Shown: piece by piece, positions 10,991-22,300 of the stretch | Layout: each line of letters begins with the position of its first letter | How positions within the stretch are numbered: position 1 is the stretch's first letter | Source: Schistosoma mansoni | Taxonomy: Eukaryota > Platyhelminthes > Trematoda > Strigeidida > Schistosomatidae | Direction: 5' to 3' | DNA: 64,000 nt | NCBI RefSeq assembly: GCF_000237925.1 | Contig: NC_031502.1 | Coordinates: forward strand, 21,388,909-21,452,908 | Position numbers and translations under genes: made by a program | Notes under the pieces: generated by a model | Seen by the model: the letters and a program-made list of their open reading frames with translations, nothing else | Databases searched by the model: none | What the model was told of the DNA's origin: nothing

Positions 10991-11316
10991 TGTAGCTGTA
11001 AATAATTCCCCAAAATCAATAGCTCATTAAGTGTTCGACATTGGATGCTGACCACGTTGTTTAAGTGGACTTGTTTAGCTGAAGGCTTTCGGTCATGCAT
11101 CCGCACCAGATCACGTTTCAACACGACGTGGGACACAGCTCCTACGTTTCATTAGCCAGCTCATAGAAAAGGTCCTCGATATATTGGTAACGAATCAAAT
11201 ATATCTTTCCTGCCTCTTCTCGTCTGACTTCTGATTTCTATCTGACTGGGAACGATCGAACATAGAAGGTGCTACTGGTATCCAGTTGTAAAACTAGAAT
11301 ATCCGTTGCATCATCA
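10991..11316 (+). repeat. 3' LTR of gypsy element 1
   Basis: Same 326 bases as 5994-6319 as far as visual comparison goes. Followed by CTAT, the target duplication. Confidence 0.95.
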
Positions 11317-13500
11317 CTATCAACGGAGAAGGCTGTGGTCACTTTAGCTGAGAGAACATTCCGAATTGGGACAACTGTTAGTGAGAAAAAGTGAGAGAGT
11401 ACCTGAATGTTCCCTTCACAGCTGGCAATCTATTGAGTGTTGCATTGAGGAGGGTGACAATATTCTTCTGGTGACCGGCTCGCGTCAGGGTGGTTTGACG
11501 TATCTAATTTGTCGTATTCTATCATTAGATCACCTCTTATTTTTCTCTGTATCTCAGCGAGAATAACTCCAGGTTATGAAGTCTGTTTACGTAAGAATAA
11601 TGTTTTCGGCCCATCACTAACTTGTTCCCCAATCAAAGATTGTTTCTTATGACAATCCAATTTCGAGACCTTCCAAGTCTTGTGCACTCTATTTTCTGGG
11701 TGCAAAACATCCTGTTCTCTAGGTAGCTTCAGAGTGAAGGTAGAAGTGGGTCGGTGAAACCCATCATTGCAACCTTTGGCATGAGAATTATGTTAGGCGC
11801 TGTGTCAAAGAATTTCGCGAAATTAAGGAATATCACATGAACCAGTATCACTTCGTCCAAGAAGGTCATCTGGTTTCAACATGCTATGAGTAGGTTGGAC
11901 GCACGGGACGTGTCTTCCGTAAACCCATGTTGAGTTTCATGTAGAATGTTAGTTTTATTTATGCATTTTCATCAATTGTTCGTTGGCCTGTTCTTCTATT
12001 ACCTTTAACAGTATTGAGAGTGGTGTGACGAGCCTGTTTTTGCCTGAGTCTTTTTTATCATTCCATGTAAAAGTTGAGCAGAATGTGGTCTGGTGCTATT
12101 ACACTAAGAGTTAGTGTTCATCTAGTGAGCAAATAAGAGATCACCCACTGGTGTCATCATGGCTTACGCACACTGGTCCAGGATTTATAGGTTGGGTGTT
12201 TTAAAATTCCGCCGGCTTACTTTGGCGTATGGATTTTAATATTTTTAATACTAACTCGGGAGCAGTTGCACCCTTAGCCAGTACTAGAGTTGGGAGTTAT
12301 TCCATGTTTGCAAGCTTCAGAATTGGTTCGTCTATGAAGATGTCATCAAAGATCGCCAAATCTAAGCTTGTGAGGTCATTGTTTTTAGCCATTTATGAGC
12401 ACAGATCCTCTGGTTCGTGAGCTTTCCCCTAGTAATGAGACTCTAGAGATATCCGGCATTAACATGCATTTTGACTCCTAGCTTGGTATAAAGACATCTA
12501 CTATTGTTGCGGACGTTGGCATTTTATCTATCTCTCGATGCCAATTAGGAGCTACGATTGTAATCCTCTAGAGAGACTTTTCACTTATGCTAGGCCCTCC
12601 GTTTGGCCTGAAACAAACGTACCGTGCATAGCTTAGCCCATGTTCTTCACTTTTCGGGTGCACGCTTTCCCTGAGTTACATTATGATGGGTCGCACTTTG
12701 AATGATGTCACACACCTCCTCAGAGGGTCACCCACTGTTAGCCTTCACTACTATCAGTGTTCAATAAGCCTGTTGCATGTGCCACCTCATCGTAGTGTGA
12801 TTTGCTCTAGTCGAGCTAGGGTAAGGAACGTTCTCTCCTCTACGAAGTATTTCGTTCGCGACGACGATAAACATGACCATGTCATGGTACCTACTTCTTA
12901 TTGGTTCATGGACATTGACGTTCCCAACTGTAAACTGGTCATCTGCCAGTATTTAATCTAATCTTTAAAATCTTTCCGTCCCTGTCTCATTTCGTGGATC
13001 CAACCACATGTCCAGTCCTTCCTGAAGTCTTAATGACTGTAACAGGCCACCATATAACCATCATTTATAGTTTGCTTCCTGCTTGCTGAGATTTAGGGAT
13101 GGAATGTTGAAGTCTCCAATTAGTAGGATTAGGTCAAACAGCAAATGCAGCAGCTTCAGTATCACCTATATTATCTCATCTCTTCAGGTTTAAGAACCTG
13201 TGGAAGGTCAGTATTTCACTTCAGTCAAGAACTTCGTACAGTTCACATTGAAGCTGAACCAAGACGTTTCTGTCACCTTGGTTGATTCAGTAATCTGTGG
13301 TGTTGTAGCTTTGAAGTTACTTTTCATTTATATCACCATCCCACCTTCTGTTCCGTGTACCCTATCGTTTTGAAAAGGGTCATACCTTGCATGTTCACTT
13401 CTTTATTCATGATGTGAGGCGATAGTCATGATTCAGTTGGGACTATAATCTCCTGATCTAATCTAAAGCACATGTATCTGAATGCGCCTAATTTATTATT
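11317..13500 (-). pseudogene. CR1-like non-LTR retrotransposon, decayed, right half of a split copy
   Basis: On the minus strand an endonuclease motif LLIGDFNIPSLNLS lies near 13080-13150. RT-like stretches follow (QHGFTEDTSRASNLLIA near 11900, LNFAKFFDT and LPSL.SYLENRMF near 11700-11850). The C-terminal tail at 11340-11640 matches the copy at 56736-57330. Many stops and shifts are present. The coding order on the minus strand fits one near-complete CR1-like copy whose 3' end continues at 5780-5993, on the other side of gypsy element 1. Confidence 0.65.
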
Positions 13501-13769
13501 AGTCCTTTTACATCGTTATAGAATTACTTGATGCGTTGTCTCCTAACCTGGTGTTCATCTACAGCAACAACTGTCTCCTAGTTTATAAGCAGATTGTGAC
13601 TGAGTGTGTCAACCAGTTCCATGAGAACTGCTGCAATCAGTGTTTTTGCCTGTATGACGTGTCCCATTCGCGGGACAATGGTCTATGTATTCTGTACCGT
13701 CGGTTGTTGATAAACCTCAACCGGCACCGAGATGTATTACGCTTTTTGACTTCTCCTCTCCAATCTAGA

Positions 13770-14160
13770 TTGTCTCTCACAGTATCTAGTGTGATTAGAG
13801 GGGTCATTCTCCGAGCTGTAACAGGCTTGATGTGCCTTCGCTATCTACCCCTTCATACTCTATGGTACCGTCCCACAATCTACGCAATAAGAAAAATATT
13901 CTAGCGATTCCAAAAACCCACACAAATTTACGCCAGAATTTTTTCGTTATTCGCTACTCAACCATGTGGAATAGACTGCCAATGAACCTCCGATGCAGTG
14001 AAACTATAATCCGGTTCCGAAGTCTTCTTGATGATTTTCTTTCCGAAAGTGGATTATGTCACCTATTGAATATCAACATGCTTAACAATGATTTATACAA
14101 AAAAGGTCCATCATCTATCTAACTGACTGAAAAGCAAAGTGAAACCTTTGAAACTCTTCA
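13770..14160 (+). pseudogene. CR1-like RT C-terminal fragment
   Basis: The frame at 13832-14122 ends with FFVIRYSTMWNRLPMNLRCS followed by a stop, the 'R-x(n)-x-W-N-x-L-P' signature of the CR1/jockey RT tail. The preceding part is out of frame. It is 5'-truncated. Confidence 0.65.
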
Positions 14161-15290
14161 CGTCTATTTCACTTTATTTCATATTTATCTTAATATACAA
14201 AGTCTGTTTATGTTCGTATTTATAATTAATACTGTTATTATTATCATTATTGGTCTCTCGACACATTAGATATTCTTTTCATCTCTTCTTGTCCTTCTAA
14301 ACATATTTTATTCCTAAACATCCACAGTTTACAATTAAAAATAAAAAACCCTATGTTACACTTAAACAAATAATTCTTTTTTTAAATCTTCACAACATAT
14401 ATATATAACATATAGAAATTTATATTTAATTATTCTTTGCAATTAATTATGACTATGATAGCATCATTCTAAATTATTATTATTATTGCACTAATGCTTA
14501 TACTAATACCCGGTTTCACTCTGTATACTGTTACATAAATCTACACGTATTTATCCGTAAGGGTTTATTATTGTTCTTATTATTATTTTAAAATTATTCG
14601 TTCATCTCAAAAGTTTATATCCATTACACTATTATGATCATGGTTGGACCCTTTCACTATGTGTTCATTTCTTTTCTCTCTTATTTTCCTTCTAAATAAA
14701 TATTATTCTTAAGATTACGAAGCTTTGGATTGAGACAATAACTTGTGTTACGTTGAATTCAACTTATCAGACTCGTTTCGTATCTTCACTATGTATATAC
14801 ACCTCATACATATTGATTATCTTTTGCACTTAATTGAGACTTTTATAGCATCACCCAAAACTATGTCTGCACGAACAAACACTTATTCTAACGTGATATC
14901 TTACTGCAATAATAAGTTATTTACTTATCAATTTATTCTGTTTTATTTTATTTTTATTACTCGTTTTGCTATACATACATAGTTGTTTATTCTTGTTCTG
15001 AGTTAAGATATTTACGTATTCCGCGTCTCCTTTATTTCTATTTCCTTAGTTTCTTCCTTTCCTTCTTCAAAATCAATTCAAAATTCCTGCTAATTACACA
15101 GAACCTGATTTATTATTACTATTCTATTATTAATATTTTATTTTCCTTTTCCTTCCTTTCTCAAACATGGCATATGTAATGTTAACATTATTGAAAATTG
15201 TGTATTATTGCATTTTTTGAAGAAACCCGAAATGGTTTCTTCACAGCACTTATGTACCCATAAGGTGTTTGTGAATAATAATAATAATAG
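14160..15290. other. noncoding, very AT-rich stretch
   Basis: Only short T-rich frames and ATT/TAT simple sequence. No gene signal. Confidence 0.5.
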
Positions 15291-15299
15291 TAACGTCCA

Positions 15300-15830
15300 C
15301 TTAGTGTCTGAAGTTCAGAGCCGTTGGCCGTGGAGCCTTATTGGTCATGCGACATAACAAACAAGACAGCCTGACACACACAAACTATCTTAGAGGTATG
15401 AAGGCCTATTCTACATTACAGCCAGAGCGACTGTTGCATATCGCGTTGGTTGTCTTCATCTCGATTGCCACCTACTAGCCCGGTACTCAATAAGTCACAC
15501 CGCCAGTTCGTTCTTGGGTGTTTGCTAATATGTAGTAAAAATTTGTGCAGGCTGTATTTCCTAGGGCCCAAGGTTTATGGTATCTAACTCGCATTTGAGA
15601 ATGTCGCTTTACTGATGTTCTCTGGGATGTTGTTGCAACCTTTCCCATGTCAATTATCACGTGGCTAAATCGCCAGTCAGTATACGGACTTCTATGACTT
15701 TACTACTGTGCCAAACCAATGACTTGTCAGCCAGCACTTGCAGCCTATCATCAACCCCGAAACAGTTTGGTCCTCGAAATAGTAACTCTCCATCTACCCC
15801 AGCTTATTGACTACATGACACAATATTAAT
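15300..15830. repeat. degenerate dispersed repeat
   Basis: GC content rises here compared with its flanks. Blocks such as ATGAAGGCC, GTCAGAGC-like and GTTGCATATCG resemble 58290-58400. Both look like relics of the same transposon 3' region. The class was not determined. Confidence 0.35.
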
Positions 15831-16261
15831 CTCTACTATATAAATGAAATATTTCGGACATAGTTTATATATAAGCAGATCAGACCTCATCAAACTACAA
15901 AATAAAAAGTGGTGATTAAACGGGATCAAGATAGAAGTGATTGTGAGTATGAGAGACTGTAATTGATTGACTACGGATAGTAAATCTTATAGTGGTAGCC
16001 AATATATCAAATGAAAGCATATGATAAAGGAGATATGAGCATATATAATTGTTCCGGTTACTTAATTGATGCACTGTAAGTTTATATATATATATGACTA
16101 AACTATTAAACATCCTCATCACTAGTATACAAGAATTTAATTCCCATAATATTAATCCATAAAAATGAGTCAAAACACAGATATATACACCAAATAATTT
16201 TTATTCATTATATAAGTCTATATATATACAGCATATTTTACTCTTTATAATTAGTTTTTAT

Positions 16262-16300
16262 TTATTTCTTCTTGTTCTTTTTGGTTTCAGGTACACGAAG
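16262..16300 (-). CDS. last coding exon of the RRM gene
   Basis: Acceptor TTTCAG, then LRVPETKKNKKK and TAA in phase 0 after the Trp codon that ends the previous exon. AATAAA overlaps the stop (AAATAAATAAAAAC), so cleavage and polyadenylation probably occur within about 30 bases. Confidence 0.75.
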   Translation of the reverse strand, partial: LRVPETKKNKKK

Positions 16301-19300
16301 CTGAAATCGAAAAGACAAACAGAGAACATACAAAGAATTAGAAACTTATTCAAGCAAATAAATTTATAAAATAATCATCGAAAAGAATAACTTATAACTT
16401 TATGTAGATCAATCAGTCGACGATGAACTTCACTTGCTGATGTGTGATTGTCATCATAGATTTCTCAGGTGGAGAGAATCAATTTATTATTTATTGCAAA
16501 ATTACCGAGTTTTTTTTTCGTAGAATGTGAATAGCCATACACTAAATACTTCATTTGCAAATCCCTAATCAATTGTCTCAAACGTCATCGTCCCCTAACT
16601 GTTATTACAATTATCATTTGTGTACATTACCATTCTCTTTGATTCTATCTTTTCAACCTTCTGCTACCAGACATTCCACCTCTGATTGGTATTACATACT
16701 ACTGATAATGGTTCTTGATCACTGACTTATGAAATTGATATTTTTTAATTATCTAATACAATTTGAAAATATGGAATAAAAAATATAATTTTTTTAGAGA
16801 TGTATATACACCCCAATGTTGATAGTTTTACATCCAAGATACATCCAGCTGACAAGTCCCAAGTAGGATGACACATATGTATCGAGTTACACTGCTAGCT
16901 ACAAATTCATCACATTCGATAGTGACCTGTGAAGAATGGCTATATCTAAGTAAACCGCGCATAATGGCAATAAATACCAACAAAGACTGATTAATATTCA
17001 GTCAAGATTACCAACCATAACATTATTTAAATCCTTTCTAACAATGATATAATGTGATTTGAAAGAAAACTGAAAATACAATAAAATTTAATAGAATCAT
17101 TGGTTTAACCGATTTGGTATCAACAGACTTTGCTTTAAGGAATGAAAGCTACAAGTCAAGTCGTAATGTGTTCACTGCTAACTAGTTTTGCGAACTTTCA
17201 TCTTTCAAATCTTCTGTCATTTAACGAAAGAGAAAACCTATTCTATTTGCCAGTTATATTGTTCATGGATATTGAAAACAGGAAATTGAGTTAAAAAATC
17301 TACTTTCAAAGTACAACATAACATTGTTAAATCATCTATTCGATTATTCGTTTTGTGCGACTGATGCCTTTACAAATGCCCTGGTAAGCCGAGAGTGGGG
17401 AAAGTCAGCTCTCACTCTCGAAATGCTCTCACATGGCCACGCGTATACAGCCTTTGTCAGGGAAATCTTACTCATTGCCTTCTAGTAGCATTACTGTTGT
17501 TTACGAAATTGAAAGGACGAAAAGCGAATATCCGGTGCTTTGACCCGGTTGGTGGACACGCAACATCCACCTAGGGGAATTGGAAAACCCTGATTCCAAA
17601 CCAATGATGCACATGGCCTCCAGTATCCTGGTGGAACAAGTGGTGTATGAATAAATCGTTGGTCCCCGATTACCATGGGGCTGCATCTCCTTACGATGCT
17701 ACACTGCCTTGTGGATTGGATCTTTAGGTCAAAGGCTCGGGGTGTGGCCTCCTAAGTAAACAACTTGCTTTAGTTTGGGCACCCGGCAGTATCAAAGCCC
17801 TAACACAAATTTGAGATTTATGTGCCGCATATACATCCGGTGCTCCTTTGTACCAATATTTATGTTTAAAATATTTATAAATACTGATTAACGTCGTTTT
17901 GTATTCAATATTATTAGGCGCTTAAACGTAATATCAATTTATGAAGTGACTGATTAACAAAATGAGTCTCCTTGATAGGTAGAGACAGGTTTTCAGGTTC
18001 CAAGATCTGTGAGATAGTTGTGGCGTTGAACACCAATAGTTGTACACCCTTTCTAAATCGTGAAATTAGTGTCTGCAAACTTTGATTTACTGACAACAAA
18101 TAATAAATGCCAATAATAACAATGCATTAAGAAAAAAGAGAACATTTGACCTACCCACTGAGGTTTAGAATTTTTTCCAGGGTTTTTTGCTGAGTTTAAA
18201 ACCTCATTATTGCCTTTCTTAGCATTGAAGTTGGAATTACGCTTAGCATTGTTAGGTGATTTGAAAGATTTTTTAGAGTTACGCTTAGCTTGAATAACTG
18301 CCTGTAATTGTTTGTCGATTTCCTCATCCGAACTATTATTACCACTAGCTGATGAAGCTTGTTCTTCGTCAACGGAAGATGATAGTGAAGTGATTAGACT
18401 ATTATTTTTTAAAGCTGAAGAATTATTACTAACTAATTTTTCCTGCTTGGAATCTTTTTTAATTACATTTTTGTTGACCACCTCATCGTTATCTTCAGAT
18501 GCATCATCACTATCTGTATCGCCTAGATCTTCCTCATCTTCGTCATCATCATCGTCGTCGTCGTCATCTTCATCATCGTCTTCTTCCTCCTCACTACCGC
18601 TGTCATCTTCATCGTACTCGCTAATTTCATCTTCATCGTCTTCTTCATCATCGTCGTCGTCTTCTTCATCGTCATCCTCCTCTTCATCATCATCGCCATC
18701 ATCAGTTAGTTTACTCAATTCAGCTTTAGTTTTATTTTTGGCAGACATTTTTGATGAAACAAGGTCATTAAGTACAGATGTTTTAACGGTGGTTGGATTT
18801 TTATTTTTTGTTTGGTGTACAGGCAATTCATCTGTTTTGCTTTCATCATTTGACTCACTATTAGCTGTTGATTGAGAATCATTTTCAGACTCAGCTAAGT
18901 GTTGAACTAAAACTTTTGTCTTACTACTACCTTTATTACTACCAAAGTCTTTTTTATCAACTGTTGTTTTTTGAATCGTTACATTAGACGACTTTTCTGA
19001 TGAGAATGGTTTATTCAACTTTTTCTCTTTTACTTCCGATGATTGATTCTTATTATTATTAGTAGTAGTATTGTTAACTTCTGATTGATTCTTATTATTT
19101 TGTTTATGATCAGTTTCTTTAGATAGAGATGCTTTTTTAAAAATAAAGTTTACAAATATTGGTAGACCACGAACAAGTCGTTTATGGGTTGTGGCAAATG
19201 CTTCAATCGATACATTTTGATTGACAAATTTGACAATTGCATAACTAAAAAAAAATAAATAAATAAATAATTGGTTACTATCATTGAGATTTACTGCTAC

Positions 19301-22300
19301 GATCAACTTATTCACAACATGAAGGATGTAACCACTAAAGTGAGATTAATGACCAACATATCATGAAGAAATAAGTTTAGTGGCTAGGTTTATATGTCAA
19401 GCCCACATAAGTTATTCTAGCTTCTGGACAGACCAATTTATTTATTCTACATAAACTACATTTTGACCTTGTCATTTATTCGCTTACTAACCCTGATTAT
19501 TTTGATATGATCGTGTGTGTGTGTGTATTGCTTGCTACATTTATCACATGTCTGTAACTTACTTTCGGTCTGACTATAAATAGTGAGTCACGCTTGATTA
19601 AATCGAATTGGCTCACATGCCTTTTTCGATCCGTTTCATCTAGCTCTCTTCTCTCCACTTTCCCCGCATCATTTCCCTGATTGTTTGTTCCGACCAGCGA
19701 TTGTAAGAAATATACGTATTCAAAATTCATTCTCGTATTTGACTTATTTAATTACTTTATTCACAAAGTCGAGTTATGCCGATGAATATGTACGAGGATA
19801 GCTGGGATGTATAATTCAATGATCCAATTCCAGTCAGATATTGGGCCAGGAAATAAATAAAACAGAAATTACAGTGACAAAAGTGTTTGAAACTATACCC
19901 CTGCTATTGTACATAGAGATTTCTGTAAACAGGCTTTCAGTGATACTATCATGTGAGGATTAACGTCACAACAGTTAGTCACTTATAAATAAAGTAAGAA
20001 TTAACATAGTATTGCACTTATCTAAGTTGTTACATCATAGTAGTATAGTGAAAGTTAAAATAGATGTATAACAAAAGGGATTCCAGTAGATAGTAGTGTT
20101 TAACATGTGAATGATGATACAATTCGCAAATACTTTGAAAGGAACGGACCGGATGAAAGAATAATATCTATAGTTCTGAACCGCTGACATCAACTATAAG
20201 AATGCACACCAAACGCACACACAAACATTTGATAAATTAAAAGAGAGTGTGACATGGCTCAGAATCGATCACAATGCCGTAGGTGTATACACTCTTTATC
20301 TTCCCTTAAACGTTGAGATTAAAATTGATTTATATCTGTCTCTCTTCCTATACTATATCCTTATATGCAACCTATCTTTTATATGTTACCACCACTAAAT
20401 TAACTACTTCTATGAATTCGGTGTTCATCTTGTTGTGCAAACGAGGTATGGCAACTTGGACTGATGCATAAATGTGTCTGGTACTACGTTGTAGCTGACT
20501 GACTGACTGATATAGTTTTTAAGATGAAATTCAGCTTAAACAAACGAATCATATTTAAATCATCAATGCCTTAGCTAATAAGCTAAATGTTTTAAAGTAA
20601 TTATTATATGGTATACAATGTATACATGAATAGAGTAATTAGTTTAATGATGTATTTTGTATTGTTTCACTGTAGCATCAGAAGTAGCAAAAGGTCAAGT
20701 GCAATAAATTAGGGTCAATAGGTCAACTTCCTAAGAATATAGAGGAATATATATGAGTATTTGTGAATTTTATTCGGTAGTCTAATACACTCCCTCGCCC
20801 AAGTAGTTGGGGGGTAGCTCATAGAATACCTCGTATCAGTATCAGATTCCCCTACGCTAAACATCACAAAAATTCTCCATTCACATAACCGATTTACACA
20901 CTTTCTTTTTATTCTTTATAACAGTTAGTTAATTGATGAATCTAGTGTTTTTCTCCCAGATATATAATTAATCGCATATTAGAACTGTGAGACTATAATC
21001 TATAGACAACATTTGAGCGATGCTTAAGTGACTTTGGAAAGTCCACCTACTCATTAGAGCTAAATGGAGGTTATAAATCAGTTTGAAGATTTAAAACTAT
21101 AATCCACAGTTGATGGTTAAGGTTAGGAACTAGATCTATGGTTCTCATAACGAACTGACATTAGCTGAAATGCCGAAACGCTATTAAGCCAAATGGATGA
21201 ATTTCGTGCTAAAATCTATGACCAATTTTAATCTGATTGGTTCGTCCATAAATTATGGTCACGCCGTTTTTAAAACATGTTAAGGAATTGATCCACTCAG
21301 GGATTATTAGTACAAAAATAAAATCAAACAATGATCAATATGATTGCAACGTACCCGCATGGAATTCCATCTTTAGTCAATGGAAAATCAATATTGCCTT
21401 TTGGAAATATATGCATTAAATCATTTTTAGTTGTTGAACTATTGAAACCAGTCACAAAAAGTTGCGTTCGATCAATACGATCAGACTTTAATTCACTAAT
21501 AGGAAATGATAGACGATTAGGTTGAGCAGTGATTGTATTACCGGCAAACAAACGACCAGATATAGCTTTTCTTGCAGCTTCAGCTGCATCTGCATCGATG
21601 TATTGAAGAAACACAAACCTAGAGATAGAGAGATGGACATAATTTTTTTTAAAAAAAACTGGTCAACAACAAATGAAATTGTAAGTTTTTTGATTGTCAT
21701 CAATATACATTTACGATGGGCTAATATAAATGTTAACTGACTGAAATAAATCGTTGAAATCATGGGTCAATTGAAACTAGACCAACATGAAAAACCTGGA
21801 AGCACTGCTTTACGGCCGTTTCGTCCTATTATGAGACTCCTCAGCAGTGCGCATCCACGAACCCGCACTCGCGAGATTCGAACCCAGGACCTACCAGCCT
21901 CGCGCCAGAGCACTCAACCGATAGACAACTGAGCCGGCATCCAACGGTGTTAATATCTAACTTCAACTAATCCACGACTTTGAGCAACCGTTTACCAATT
22001 GTCTTCAGTGAGTTGATATCTCTACAACAGACTTGGTAGAACTCCACTGGTCACTGCTTCCCACTAGAACTCAAGGAAATAAATCGACAGGATACATTGG
22101 ACCTAAATTTTGTGCTCTAGCAGTTTTCAACAAAGTATACTTGTAATCTTGACGAAACTCATATTACCTATGATTCGAAACAAGCCAGTTACCTCTAAAC
22201 AACAATTGATATCTTAACACAATGGAAGCAATATTTAGTTACTTAGGACTAATGATTATATTGAGACTTAATCAATATAATTTGATCAATGCTTAAAAGA

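Larger units (their letters stand above)
5994..11316 (+). mobile_element. intact CsRn1/Boudicca-type Ty3/gypsy LTR retrotransposon
   Basis: This is a 5323-bp element with direct 326-bp LTRs (5994-6319 and 10991-11316) that look identical by eye. The ends are TG...CA and the insertion is flanked by a 4-bp duplication CTAT (5990-5993 and 11317-11320). Internal order: primer-binding site, gag with a CHCC box, a -1 frameshift signal, pol (protease, RT, RNase H, integrase), a short hydrophobic ORF and a polypurine tract. The CHCC Gag knuckle and the tRNA-Trp-like priming site place it with CsRn1, Kabuki and Boudicca. Open frames and matching LTRs suggest a young, possibly active copy. Confidence 0.93.

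Noticed and set aside
18312-18875. 187-codon plus-strand frame with long poly-Ser runs
   Set aside because: It is the antisense shadow of the Asp/Glu tract of the RRM gene, whose minus-strand exon has conserved RRM residues and matched splice phases.
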